From Phycisphaerae bacterium (GTDB lineage Bacteria; Planctomycetota; Phycisphaerae; UBA1845; PWPN01), in NCBI GenBank assembly GCA_018003015.1, contig JAGNEZ010000021.1, positions 28,331 through 92,330 of the forward strand: a stretch of DNA of 64,000 nt, in the 5' to 3' direction. Of the stretch, positions 17,990-26,883 are shown piece after piece. Each line of letters opens with the position of its first letter. Positions within the stretch are counted from its first letter, which is position 1. The notes beneath the pieces are model-generated. The model searched no databases. It was not told the origin of the DNA and was given only the letters and a program-made list of their open reading frames with translations. The translations under genes were made by a program, and so were the position numbers.

Positions 17990-19147
17990 ATGGGACAAGT
18001 GAAGACCCATACCGTTGGCATCATCATGAACGGCGTTACCGGACGCATGGGCACCAACCAGCATCTGATGCGCTCGATCGTGGCGATCATCAAGCAAGGG
18101 GGGGTGAGGATCGGCGAGGGGGAGGTCATCATGCCCGATCCCATCTTGGTTGGGCGTAATCCGGTCAAGCTCGAGAAGCTGGCGGCCATGTCTGGCGTTG
18201 CCGCATGGACGACGGACGTGACCAAGGCCCTGGCCGATCCACGGTATACGGTTTACTTCGACGCCCAGACGACCGACCGTCGTGTGGCTGCGGTGAAGCA
18301 AGCGATCGCCGCGGGGAAGCACGTTTATTGTGAGAAGCCCACCGCGCTATCCACCGCGGAAGCCCTGGAGCTGTATCGGCTGGCTACCAAGGCTGGCGTC
18401 AAGCACGGGGTGGTTCAGGACAAGCTCTGGCTGCCCGGTCTGTTGAAGCTCAAGATGCTGCGTGATATGGGCTTCTTCGGGCGGATCCTGTCGGTTCGCG
18501 GCGAGTTTGGCTACTGGGTCTTCGAAGGTGATGTTGTTCCCTGCCAGCGGCCGTCCTGGAACTACCGCAAGGCCGACGGCGGCGGCATCATCTTCGACAT
18601 GCTCTGCCACTGGCGTTACGTGCTCGACAATCTCTTTGGTCCAGTCAAGAGTGTCTCCTGCCTGGGGGCGACGCACATTCCCAAGCGTTGGGACGAAAAC
18701 GGCCGGCCCTACGACTGCGACACCGATGATGCCGCGTATGCCACCTTTGAGATCGAAGGGGGGATCATTGCCCACATGAACTCCTCGTGGTGTGTGCGTG
18801 TGCGGCGTGACGACCTGCTCACGCTGCAGGTGGACGGCACCCAGGGCAGCGCTGTGGCCGGGTTGCGGCAATGCCTGATCCAGCCGGCGGCGGCCACGCC
18901 GCGCCCGGTCTGGAATCCGGACGTTGACAGTCCGATCAACCACTTCGACACCTGGGGGCCCGTGCCGACGACCATGGACTACGACAATGCGTTCAAAGTG
19001 GAGTGGGCGCTTTTCCTCAAGCATGTGGTCAAGGGTGATCCCTTCCGATGGAGTCTGCTCGAAGGTGCCAAAGGTGTGCAGCTCGCCGAGAAGGGACTGG
19101 AGTCCTGGCGGAAGCGGGCGTGGGTTGAGTTGCCGGCGATCGGGTGA
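17990..19147 (+). CDS. Gfo/Idh/MocA family NAD(P)-dependent oxidoreductase
   Basis: 385 residues, probably cytosolic. The N-terminal Rossmann fold starts at HTVGIIMNGVTGRMGTNQH and includes the family hallmark YCEKPTALSTAEALEL, where the lysine takes part in catalysis. The C-terminal alpha/beta domain contains GGGIIFDMLCHWRYVLDNLF. These enzymes oxidise or reduce sugars, inositols and related polyols; the substrate cannot be read from sequence. AGGGAG lies 6 bases before the ATG at 17990, which I prefer to the upstream ATG at 17948 inside the Nif3-like gene. Likely an operon with that gene. Confidence 0.92.
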   Translation: MGQVKTHTVGIIMNGVTGRMGTNQHLMRSIVAIIKQGGVRIGEGEVIMPDPILVGRNPVKLEKLAAMSGVAAWTTDVTKALADPRYTVYFDAQTTDRRVAAVKQAIAAGKHVYCEKPTALSTAEALELYRLATKAGVKHGVVQDKLWLPGLLKLKMLRDMGFFGRILSVRGEFGYWVFEGDVVPCQRPSWNYRKADGGGIIFDMLCHWRYVLDNLFGPVKSVSCLGATHIPKRWDENGRPYDCDTDDAAYATFEIEGGIIAHMNSSWCVRVRRDDLLTLQVDGTQGSAVAGLRQCLIQPAAATPRPVWNPDVDSPINHFDTWGPVPTTMDYDNAFKVEWALFLKHVVKGDPFRWSLLEGAKGVQLAEKGLESWRKRAWVELPAIG

Positions 19148-19156
19148 CCTGGCCGC

Positions 19157-19400
19157 TCACTCCGTGTTGTCTGGTCGCAGGTACTCATGGCCGATGGGAT
19201 CTCGTCCGGCCTCGGCGTACTTGTCGAACCACTTGAACAGCCGGGTTCGCAGGGTGACCAGCCGCTGGCGGTATTCGGGCTGGTCGGCCGGGTTGGTGGT
19301 TTCGCCGGCGTCCTTCTGGAGATCGTAGAGCTCGTGGGGCCCGCCGCATGCGGCAACATGGACTCCAGTCGGACGGACATTCCGGGTTTCAGCATAGCCA
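19157..19400 (-). pseudogene. 3' stump of a sulfatase gene
   Basis: On the minus strand the frame ending at the TGA at 19157 reads GGPHELYDLQKDAGETTNPA, then DQPEYRQRLVTLRTRLFKWF and YLRPDNTE. PHELYDLxxDxxExxNLA is the standard end of type I sulfatases. Only about 80 codons persist. The N-terminal catalytic part with the formylglycine CxPxR site is gone, replaced by the promoter region and start of the plus-strand gene at 19476. Confidence 0.75.
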
Positions 19401-19475
19401 TCCTCTCTCGTATCGGCTAGATTGACCTGTTGCCGACTGAAGCCGTGGGGGACGGTTCATGAGAGGTTGCCATCC

Positions 19476-20594
19476 ATGATGACCATGTCTGAGGGTTGCG
19501 GGCGGTTCAATCGACGGGTGTGTCTCCAAGGTGCCGGTGCCGGGCTATTGGGGCTGGTGGTCAACGGGCCGCGTGCGGCCGGGGCTGCCGAATCCAGCAA
19601 CGTGATCGAGTTTGAGAAGACGCTCTTCGCCCAGCGGGAGGCGTTCTATCGCCGCCGCAGGGTTGATATGGTCAGGGCCGGTTTTCGGCCGGTGGGTGGG
19701 AAGGTGGCCGACTTTGCCGTGGCGGAGGGCCTGGGCCGCTTTCACTTCTTCTACATCGAGCGGCGGCTGCAGGAGGGGACACCGTTCTATCCGGGTCACG
19801 AGATCTACCTGGGTCATGCCTCGACGGCCGACTTCACTGACTGGGAGGTGCACGATCCGGCGATGATCGTTCGGCCGGACAGTTGGGAGGAAGCTCACCT
19901 CTGGGCCCCGTGCATTGTTCGCCGGGGCGACCGGTTCGTCATGGCGTACACAGGGGTGAATCGGTACATCAGCCAGGACATCGGCTTTGCGTCGAGCGAG
20001 GACCTGTTCACATGGCAGCGGTGGAACAGCAATCCGCTGTCGCCCTGCAAGGGCAAGTCGTGGGCTTTCTGGCGCGTTGACGGGATTTCCAGCTGCCGCG
20101 ACCCCAGCATCTGCGCGAATGGAGGCGTTTACTGGCTGATTTACACCGCGAACACCCGAGAAGGTGCCTCGTGTATCGCGATGGTCTCGAGCACCGATTT
20201 CCGCGACTGGCGGGACCACGGCCCGATCTGCGTCGGACCGGCTGACGGCTATGAAGCCCGACTGGAGGGTGGGCATCCTCAAGGCAGCCTCGAATCGGCC
20301 AGCCTGTTGAACCGCGCGGGCCGGTGGATCCTGCTGGTCAAGGCCAAGGTTCGCGGCGACAGCACGTACTCGTGGATCATCGAGAGTGACAGGAACGACG
20401 CCTTTGATTTTGGCAGGCGCCGGTCTTTCTGGCCGGGGGCGGTCGGCATCGAGGTGATCCGGGACCGAGGTGAGCGGTCGCTTCTCAGTACCTTCTGCGA
20501 GGGGTGCATCCGACTGGGGGTGGTCGACTGGAGTGACAGCCGGCCGACGGGCAGGTTCATTGCGAGTGAGGATGAGCTGAAGGAGTGGCTGTAG
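19476..20594 (+). CDS. Tat-exported five-bladed propeller, GH43/GH32-like glycosidase
   Basis: 372 residues. The ATG at 19476 has GAGAGG 9 bases upstream. A Tat-type leader (RFNRRVCLQGAGAGLLGLVV) precedes a chain of repeats of the type EAHLWAPCIVRRGDRFVMAY, SSEDLFTWQRW, SCRDPSICANGGVYWLIYTA and SSTDFRDWRDHGP. These are blade motifs of the five-bladed beta-propeller glycosidases (GH43, GH32, GH62, GH68). Candidate acidic residues are in HDPAMI, RDPSI and QGSLESAS. It probably acts on plant or algal polysaccharide at the cell envelope; the specificity is unknown. The gene sits in a carbohydrate neighbourhood next to the sulfatase stump. Confidence 0.75.
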   Translation: MMTMSEGCGRFNRRVCLQGAGAGLLGLVVNGPRAAGAAESSNVIEFEKTLFAQREAFYRRRRVDMVRAGFRPVGGKVADFAVAEGLGRFHFFYIERRLQEGTPFYPGHEIYLGHASTADFTDWEVHDPAMIVRPDSWEEAHLWAPCIVRRGDRFVMAYTGVNRYISQDIGFASSEDLFTWQRWNSNPLSPCKGKSWAFWRVDGISSCRDPSICANGGVYWLIYTANTREGASCIAMVSSTDFRDWRDHGPICVGPADGYEARLEGGHPQGSLESASLLNRAGRWILLVKAKVRGDSTYSWIIESDRNDAFDFGRRRSFWPGAVGIEVIRDRGERSLLSTFCEGCIRLGVVDWSDSRPTGRFIASEDELKEWL

Positions 20595-20631
20595 CCTGGG
20601 GCTTGGGGTGGTTGCGGGCGCGGGCATCAGG

Positions 20632-21642
20632 CTATTGCGGACGTGTTGAGCCGACCCGCGTCTTGAGCAACTCGATGGCCCGGCGTTCCTGCTCGTCCAG
20701 TTGCTCGAGCAGCGACTTCTTTCGCAGGTCGAACGATCGGAAAGGCTCGCCGCCTTGGCGTTGGGAGCCGTTGTGCAGGCACCAAGCGGCGGCTCCTCCT
20801 CGCCGGGCGCCTTGGGCGTCCGTCAGGAAATCCTCCGCTCGGGGCTGCCAGTCGGCGTAGCCGCGACGGAACGGTTCCTGGTAGTTGACGGGGACCACCC
20901 GTCCCAGGGCCCGCATCCGGGCGAAGTATCGGCGGGTTGTCTCCTCGGTGCTGGCGGGCGAAGCGGCATCGCGCGGCCGGTGTGGGCAGATGAAGTCCAC
21001 CTTGACCTTGAGCAAGTAGTCGCGCAGTTCGCGTTCATCGATGTCGCCGCCTTGGGACGCGGTGACCAGCAGGGTGGGATCGGCCTGTCTGGCGGCCGCA
21101 CGGAGCTTGACGAGATCATCGAAACTGACGTATCGGGGGTCACGGATGTTGCGTTCGTTGGCGAGGTCGAGGTACCAGTTGCGGTGTGGGCGCAGGGTGG
21201 CCGTGATCGTCTCGACCGCCCGGCGATGACTGTCGAATGTTGCCAGGTATCCCGGCTTCCTGCCGTCGGGGGAGGCCCGCTGCGGGGCGAGCGTCACGTC
21301 CACGACGAGCCCGGCCCGATCGCATTTGGCGACCAGGGCCTTGAGGCGTGTCATGTAGGGCTCGCGAGCTTTCCCTTGAGCATCGACCGCGGAAGCGTTG
21401 TTCTCGCCGGAGTGCCAGGTAGCCCACACCCGGATCCAGTTGAATCCGCTTTCCCGGAGGCGAGCCAGGTCGCGATGAACGGTTTCGTCGGAGGCATCCA
21501 AGCCGCCGTAGTAGCTGATGCCGAGGAGGAAGACCGGCCGGCCGTTCAATGTGAATTGGGTGTCCTTCACGCCCAGTTCCGTTCCCGCCTGAAGCGATGG
21601 GCTCATCAGCAGCAGGAGCATGACTACCCGTTGACTCGGCAT
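20632..21642 (-). CDS. Exported TIM-barrel glycoside hydrolase, GH5-like
   Basis: 336 residues. The ATG at 21642 has AAAGGAG 8 bases upstream and opens a signal peptide (MPSQRVVMLLLLMSPSLQAG). The body follows the clan GH-A pattern: FTLNGRPVFLLGISYYGG, ESGFNWIRVWATWHSGENN and WYLDLANERNIRD, where NE is the likely acid/base. The candidate nucleophile Glu is in VPVNYQEPFRR near the C-terminal side. It may hydrolyse a beta-linked polysaccharide outside the cytoplasm; family membership within GH-A is not certain. Confidence 0.75.
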   Translation of the reverse strand: MPSQRVVMLLLLMSPSLQAGTELGVKDTQFTLNGRPVFLLGISYYGGLDASDETVHRDLARLRESGFNWIRVWATWHSGENNASAVDAQGKAREPYMTRLKALVAKCDRAGLVVDVTLAPQRASPDGRKPGYLATFDSHRRAVETITATLRPHRNWYLDLANERNIRDPRYVSFDDLVKLRAAARQADPTLLVTASQGGDIDERELRDYLLKVKVDFICPHRPRDAASPASTEETTRRYFARMRALGRVVPVNYQEPFRRGYADWQPRAEDFLTDAQGARRGGAAAWCLHNGSQRQGGEPFRSFDLRKKSLLEQLDEQERRAIELLKTRVGSTRPQ

Positions 21643-21673
21643 GAGACGACTCCTTTGGGAATGAGGTTGGCGT

Positions 21674-21701
21674 ATTGTATCCTCGGCGGTGGCTGAGTCG
21701 A
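21674..21701 (-). promoter_or_regulatory. Possible sigma-70 promoter of the GH5-like gene
   Basis: On the minus strand TCGACT (21696-21701) and TACAAT (21674-21679) are 16 bases apart, about 32 bases before the ATG at 21642. The -35 match is modest. Confidence 0.4.
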
Positions 21702-21777
21702 TCCTGCGGTCGAGTGCGAGGTTTCGAGGCTGCACCGGGAGACGTTGCCGAAGTGGAGCCGGATGGTCCGGGAGCGC

Positions 21778-23838
21778 TCACTTGCGGGTTATTGTCTTCA
21801 CTCTAATCTCGCGTCCGCCGGGGCCCTCGGCCGAGTAAGCGACCCACAGCGTGCCTGCGGCGTCGTATGTGGCGGACGGGAAGCGGGGATTTCCGTCTGC
21901 CTCGATCTCGGTTGCGTCGGACCATTTCGATTGCAGGGGGCTCCAGCTTGCCAGTTGCAGCGTCCAGCCTGTGCGGCGCTGATTCTGACTCCACACCAGG
22001 CTGACGGTTTGGTCGGGGGCGACGGCCAGGATGGGTGTGCACACGTTGGTGCTCGGGGGGCTCAGTGCCTGGGCGGGCTGGGGGCGGGTGGCGCTCATGT
22101 CTCGTTGGGTGACCTGGACCGTCTTGCGGTTGGCGCCCGCGTCGTCATCCCAGCCGAGTGCGTCCCAAGCGCACCAGATCTGGTCCTTGCGGTCGACGAC
22201 GAGGGTGGGAGTGACGTCGATGGATCGCCCGCTGACGTGCCTGGCCTGGCCGAGGCGGAGGTCCTGGCCGACCTCGCGGAGGAAGATCGTTGGGCACTCG
22301 GCATCCCGGGTGTAGCCCGGTGGCGTGTGATAATCCCAGCTCCAGCCCAGGAGGATGCCGTCACGATAGGCCGCGACGGTCGGATCGCTGTGGTCTTCGT
22401 AGTTGGGCACATCCGTCGGGCTGACCTGCATTTCCGGCGACCATTCTTTCCCGTCGTACCGCCGGACATACACCTCCTTGTCGCGCGAGAACCGACCCAT
22501 TCTGTGCCAGCGGTAGTACGTGCACCAGATCCGTCCTTTTCGGTCGCAGGCCATTCTCGCGTGCATGGCGTCGTTGTCGGCGTGGCTGAGCTGCATGGCG
22601 GGGGCCGGTTTGCCGGTCGCGTCCAAGGAGGTGACGAACACGTTGTATTTCTTGCCGTCGGAGTTGCTTGTCCAGCTGATCCAGGCCTGTTTCTGGTGGT
22701 CGACGAGGACCGAGGCGTCGAACTCGTCGGCCTCGGTGGCGGCCACCGGTCGGTCCTGCGACCAGCCCCGGCCGTCGTGGACCCGTACGAAGATGTCGTT
22801 GTTGCCCCGACGGTTGCCGGAGAAGACGAGGTAAGTGGTTTTGTCCGGTCCGCAGGCCAAAGCGGGGAACCGTTCCGAAGGGCGCGCCTTGTCGATTTCG
22901 CCCGACCGTTCCAGTGTTGCCCGCATGTACGATACCCCGTCGCGAACGATCACCTGGGCTTCCGGTTGGGGCTGGACGAGGTTCTCGAGGCTGGCGGCCA
23001 GGGAGGTCATTTTCGGGTTGTTGGCCCGGTAGACCACTTGACCCGAGTGATCGACGAGCATGATGAAGGTCCACCCATCGGGGTTGTACCTCTTTTCGAA
23101 GGTGCGATCGGGGTCGAGCACGTTGACAAAGGGTAGCCGGTAGTGCCGCTGGAACTCGAGCGATTCCAGCTCGTTGTCGCCGGAGACGCTGCGGATGAAC
23201 TGCACGCCGCGCGGTCCGAAGCTGGCGGCCAGATCTGCGAACGGTTCTGCGTCCTGCTGGCATCCGCCGCACCAGCATGCGCCGAGGATGATCGCCACCG
23301 GTGTGCGGACATAGTCGCTCGAGCGGATCTCCCGGCCGAAGGTATCCTGGAGCTTGAACTCCAGGGTGGACGTCTCGTGGTCTGGTTCCGGATCTTCCTC
23401 TTCGGCTGCCGGTTCCGATGTCGCCCTGGTGCCGGCCTTGGACGGGCCGGTCTTGAACGAGATGGGGTAGGGGATGGCCGGTTCGCCACTTTTGCTGCGG
23501 AAGTTCTGGAACCGGTCGCTGTTGATGCTCAGCCAATACTCGTGGTTGGGTTTCAGCCGGACAGGCAGGATACACGTGCGAGCGTTGATCCAGCGGGGCT
23601 TGTCTCGTGTGGTGGGGAAGGTGGGTCCACCGCCAACCCAGGAGAAGCCGCGGGTGTTCATGTCCTGATCGAAGGTGACACGGATCGAGCTGAGGGCGGG
23701 GTCGACACTGGTTGCGTCCGGCAACGGGGTGGAGGTAGTGACTCTCGGCGGGGCGGCGGGCGCCGGGGTCCCGGTGGCGGCCAGGGCCGCTGCGGACAGC
23801 AGGGCATTGCGGAGGAGTAGCAGGCTGGCTTTTGGCAT
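21778..23838 (-). CDS. Exported three-part protein: SbsA Ig-like, thioredoxin-like, beta-propeller
   Basis: 686 residues with a signal peptide (about 1-28). The first domain (about 30-130) matches SbsA/Big-type Ig modules (DATSVDPALSSIRVTFDQDM, then KPNHEYWLSINS). A peroxiredoxin/TlpA-like domain follows (about 155-290) with the redox site CWCGGCQQDAEPFADLAASF; both cysteines of the CxxC are present. The C-terminal 390 residues are a propeller of repeats such as FPALACGPDKTTYLVFSGNR, DASVLVDHQKQAWISWTSNS and TPTLVVDRKDQIWCAWD, reminiscent of sialidase or NHL blades. The combination suggests an envelope redox protein with a binding platform. No substrate can be named. Confidence 0.8.
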   Translation of the reverse strand: MPKASLLLLRNALLSAAALAATGTPAPAAPPRVTTSTPLPDATSVDPALSSIRVTFDQDMNTRGFSWVGGGPTFPTTRDKPRWINARTCILPVRLKPNHEYWLSINSDRFQNFRSKSGEPAIPYPISFKTGPSKAGTRATSEPAAEEEDPEPDHETSTLEFKLQDTFGREIRSSDYVRTPVAIILGACWCGGCQQDAEPFADLAASFGPRGVQFIRSVSGDNELESLEFQRHYRLPFVNVLDPDRTFEKRYNPDGWTFIMLVDHSGQVVYRANNPKMTSLAASLENLVQPQPEAQVIVRDGVSYMRATLERSGEIDKARPSERFPALACGPDKTTYLVFSGNRRGNNDIFVRVHDGRGWSQDRPVAATEADEFDASVLVDHQKQAWISWTSNSDGKKYNVFVTSLDATGKPAPAMQLSHADNDAMHARMACDRKGRIWCTYYRWHRMGRFSRDKEVYVRRYDGKEWSPEMQVSPTDVPNYEDHSDPTVAAYRDGILLGWSWDYHTPPGYTRDAECPTIFLREVGQDLRLGQARHVSGRSIDVTPTLVVDRKDQIWCAWDALGWDDDAGANRKTVQVTQRDMSATRPQPAQALSPPSTNVCTPILAVAPDQTVSLVWSQNQRRTGWTLQLASWSPLQSKWSDATEIEADGNPRFPSATYDAAGTLWVAYSAEGPGGREIRVKTITRK

Positions 23839-24156
23839 GATTGGCGTCTCCCTGGCCGACGATGGCTGCGGAGGAGTCTACCGGCGGCATGTTACCGTCA
23901 TGTTACCGGGGGATCCCGGACTGATCTATTCTGGGTTGTAGGGTCTGGTGGCTGAAGGAATCGCTGTCCAGTGTTGGTGTGCTGGCGGGCTTGGCGAAGC
24001 GTCTTGTCGGGTGTTCTCGAGATAGCGTCGGTCCGGGCTACGGTCCCTGTTGCGGGGCGAGTGTGTGGGTTATAACCGTGTTGAGGCGTACGGGTGCGGC
24101 TGATCGGGTCGTCGGACTGGATTTCGATCCAGCGGGCGGGGTGTTGGGGTCTTGCG
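23839..24156. other. Divergent intergenic region
   Basis: About 320 bases between the propeller protein (minus) and the ABC ATPase (plus). A perfect 10-base palindrome GGTTATAACC lies at 24069-24078. No gene is recognised. Confidence 0.4.
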
Positions 24157-25041
24157 GTGGATGCGATCGTTGCGGAGTCACTGACGCGGCGGTACGGCCG
24201 GCGGACCGGAATTGAGGAGCTCAACCTGGTGGTGCGGGAGGGGGTCCTGTCCGGTTTTCTCGGTCCCAATGGTGCCGGGAAAACGACTACGATCCGCGTA
24301 CTTCTCGGGTTCCTGCGTCCGACCTCGGGCCGGGCGAGCTTGTTTGGCCTGGACTGCTGGCAGCGCTCACACCGGGCGAAGGCGGAGGTGGGCTACCTTC
24401 CGGGTGACCTCCGCCTCCATCCCTGGATGGACGGGCGGCAGGCCCTTCGGCTCTTCGGGGCGATCCGGCGTCGCGATCTGATGGTTGAGGGGCGCCGTCT
24501 GGCTGAGGAGTTCAATCTCGACCTCCGCGTCAAGGCCCGGCAGATGTCGCGGGGCATGAGACAGAAACTTGGCCTGATCCTGGCCATGGCTCACCGGCCG
24601 CGTCTGCTGATCCTGGATGAGCCGACCACGGCTCTTGATCCGCTGATGCAGGAGCAGCTGCACGGTCATCTTCGCGAACTGGCGGCTGCCGGGCACACGG
24701 TTTTCTTCTCCAGCCACACGCTCAGTGAGGTGGAGCAGCTGTGCGACCGGGTGGCCATCGTGCGTGAAGGGCGGGTGATTGTGGACGCCGGTCTTGACGA
24801 GCTCCGCGGCCGTTCGCGGCGGGAGGTCATGATCCGGTGGAAGGGCGTGGCCCAGGCCGAGCAGGTTCCGCCGCCGTTTCTCGAGGTTCGCCGGCGTGAT
24901 GGGCAGACCTGGAGCTGTCTGCTGGCCGGCTCTCCGGAGGATCTGCTGCAATGGGCTGCTGGCCGGCCGATCGAGGATTTCAGCGTTGGACGACCGGATC
25001 TGGACACGCTGTTTCGCGGGTACTATCGGCAAGGGGGCTAG
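24157..25041 (+). CDS. ABC transporter ATP-binding protein
   Basis: 294 residues, the cytosolic ATPase of an ABC-2 type exporter. Walker A is GPNGAGKTT, the signature is MSRGMRQKLGLI, Walker B is RLLILDEPT, and the H-loop is in FFSSHTLSEVEQLCDRVAIV. The C-terminal part has the accessory region typical of CcmA/NatA-type ATPases. I chose the GTG at 24157, which gives MDAIVAESLTRRYG; the ATG at 24094 would add 21 residues unlike the family. The permease gene follows after 5 bases, so the two form one transporter. Confidence 0.92.
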   Translation: MDAIVAESLTRRYGRRTGIEELNLVVREGVLSGFLGPNGAGKTTTIRVLLGFLRPTSGRASLFGLDCWQRSHRAKAEVGYLPGDLRLHPWMDGRQALRLFGAIRRRDLMVEGRRLAEEFNLDLRVKARQMSRGMRQKLGLILAMAHRPRLLILDEPTTALDPLMQEQLHGHLRELAAAGHTVFFSSHTLSEVEQLCDRVAIVREGRVIVDAGLDELRGRSRREVMIRWKGVAQAEQVPPPFLEVRRRDGQTWSCLLAGSPEDLLQWAAGRPIEDFSVGRPDLDTLFRGYYRQGG

Positions 25042-25046
25042 GCGCC

Positions 25047-25862
25047 ATGAACAGGGGTCTGCTGGCCAAGTCGCTGCGTGACGTGGGGTTTCTGACGCTG
25101 CTCCTGGGTGCAGGGCTGGGGCTGGCGGAAGCGCTCCTGGCTCGGGCTTTGCCTCGGGTGCAGGAACAGATTGGCGCGGTGCTGTCACAGCTGGTTTTTG
25201 TGCAGCGCATTCTACAGGCGTTGCTGGGCACGAAGATCTCCGGGGGGCTGGGACCGGAGATGATCGGGGCTCTCACCTGGGTGCATCCGGTGGTTCTGGC
25301 TCTGCTGTGGGCTCATGCCATTGCGTACTGCACGCTTGTCCCGGCCGGGGAGGTGGATCGCGGGACGGTCGACATGTTGTTGGGTCTGCCGGTCTCGCGT
25401 TGGCAGGTGTACGTGGCAGGGGCGGTGGCGTGGCTCGCGGCGGGCGTTGTTCTCATGTTGATGGCGGTGATCGGGCATCTCATTGGGTGCCGGTTGTCCG
25501 CCGAAGGATTGCGGCTTGATCCTCGGCCTCTGACGATGGTTGTGGTCAACCTCTTCAGTTTGTATGTGGCGGTGGGGGGGCTGGCCTGGCTCATTTCCGC
25601 GATGAGTGACCGACGTGGGAGGGCGGTCGGCTGGGTTTTGGCTTTCGTGTTGGCTTCGTTTCTGTTGAACTTCCTGGGCCAGTTCTGGCCACTGGCGGAT
25701 CGCCTGTCGTTCTTGTCGCTGCTGCACTACTACAATCCGCTCTTGATCATCCGCAGTGGGCGCTGGCCGGTGGCTGACATCTTGGTCCTACTTGGCTTGG
25801 GGAGCGTGCTCTGGACGGTGGGTGGGTTCGTTTTCGTTCGCCGGGACTTGTCGACCTTGTGA
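25047..25862 (+). CDS. ABC-2 type transporter permease
   Basis: 271 residues with about six membrane helices (for example FLTLLLGAGLGLAEALLARA and VAWLAAGVVLMLMAVIGHLI). It contains the family-like sequence GEVDRGTVDMLLGLPVSRWQ and starts as MNRGLLAKSLRDVGF. The start at 25047 lies 5 bases after the ATPase stop. The substrate is unknown; ABC-2 exporters of this form move drugs, lipids, polysaccharide or peptides. Confidence 0.9.
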   Translation: MNRGLLAKSLRDVGFLTLLLGAGLGLAEALLARALPRVQEQIGAVLSQLVFVQRILQALLGTKISGGLGPEMIGALTWVHPVVLALLWAHAIAYCTLVPAGEVDRGTVDMLLGLPVSRWQVYVAGAVAWLAAGVVLMLMAVIGHLIGCRLSAEGLRLDPRPLTMVVVNLFSLYVAVGGLAWLISAMSDRRGRAVGWVLAFVLASFLLNFLGQFWPLADRLSFLSLLHYYNPLLIIRSGRWPVADILVLLGLGSVLWTVGGFVFVRRDLSTL

Positions 25863-26035
25863 GGAGTTGGCCGGGCCGAAGTGGCCGGGGTCGCTGGCTG
25901 GCTTGCCATGCCCCTGTCCTTGATTGCGAAGGGCGGGGGTGGCTGGCTGGCGGCGGTTCGCCGCGTGCGACGGATGTTCGTCTTGCGGCGGTGGGCATTG
26001 ACGTGATTACCTCTCGCGTCTTGGCCGGGACGGTG

Positions 26036-26041
26036 TATAAT
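26036..26041 (+). promoter_or_regulatory. -10 element before the GrpE-like/Hsp70-like operon
   Basis: A perfect TATAAT lies 98 bases upstream of the ATG at 26139. No good -35 box is found at 16-18 bases. The sequence shows no CIRCE repeat that would mark HrcA heat-shock control. Confidence 0.45.
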
Positions 26042-26138
26042 GTGGGGCGACGTTGACGTCCGGTGGCGCGGTTGCTATGCCGGGCGCCGATGCCGCGCAA
26101 TCTCCATCCGGCTGCAACATCGGGAACGAGGTGTACTT

Positions 26139-26879
26139 ATGGCGAAGAAGAGTACCGCGTCACGAAGCACGGCCACCGCATCGACGGGTAGGGCTGTGGC
26201 GACGAAGGCCAAGACGAAACCGGCGTCAGCGGTTGCGGAGAGGTCTCCGGCCGCGGCGAAGGCGGTGAAGCGGGCGGACGACGTCGCCCACAAGGCAGAC
26301 GCCGCGAAGGGCGCGGGTGCGGGTACGGTCCGCGTGGGAGAGGACAAGGCCGCGGCCTCCCGTATTCTCGCTCGGGCGGAGGCCGATATCACCGCGGCGA
26401 TTGAAGCGATGAACAACCAGATGAACTCGGCCATGAGTCGGCTGACCGAGTTGGCGGCAGCGCAATGCGGCAAGGGTCACGCGGTGGTGCGGACGGCTCC
26501 CCTGGACCGGGCGACGGCCACATTCCAGCGGCTTGTTGCCGAAGTGATCGATGACCAGCTTGCCGAGATGCTGCCGCCGTTGATCAGTCTTCGCAACGAG
26601 TTTGCCCAGCGGGTCGATGGCAACGGCCAGGAGGCGGCGGACGACGATTTTGCCCAGCGTGGCAAGGAGACGCTGGACCACGTTTTGATGCTTGCGGGGG
26701 TACAGAGCTACGAGCCTCGGCTTGGCGAGCTGTTCGATCCGATTATTCATCTGGCGGTGGGGGAGTGTCATCGTCAGGATCTGGCCGCCAACAGTGTGGG
26801 TCAGACTGTCCAGCCCGGTTTCCGCTCTGCGCGCGGCAAGGTTTTGGTGGCCGCGAAGGTGCTGGTCAACAGGAGGTAA
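26139..26879 (+). CDS. Divergent GrpE-like nucleotide exchange factor
   Basis: 246 residues. The ATG at 26139 has GAGG 7 bases upstream. Residues 1-75 are a Lys/Ala/Thr-rich low-complexity tail. A long helix follows (about 80-185), then a C-terminal beta domain reading GELFDPIIHLAVGECHRQDL and VQPGFRSARGKVLVAAKVLV. This matches the GrpE pattern (FDPxxHEAxG ... VxxGYxxxGRVLRPAxVxV). It overlaps no canonical grpE-dnaJ neighbourhood; instead it ends 4 bases before an Hsp70-like gene. The pair probably works together in the cytosol. Confidence 0.7.
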   Translation: MAKKSTASRSTATASTGRAVATKAKTKPASAVAERSPAAAKAVKRADDVAHKADAAKGAGAGTVRVGEDKAAASRILARAEADITAAIEAMNNQMNSAMSRLTELAAAQCGKGHAVVRTAPLDRATATFQRLVAEVIDDQLAEMLPPLISLRNEFAQRVDGNGQEAADDDFAQRGKETLDHVLMLAGVQSYEPRLGELFDPIIHLAVGECHRQDLAANSVGQTVQPGFRSARGKVLVAAKVLVNRR

Positions 26880-26883
26880 GGAC

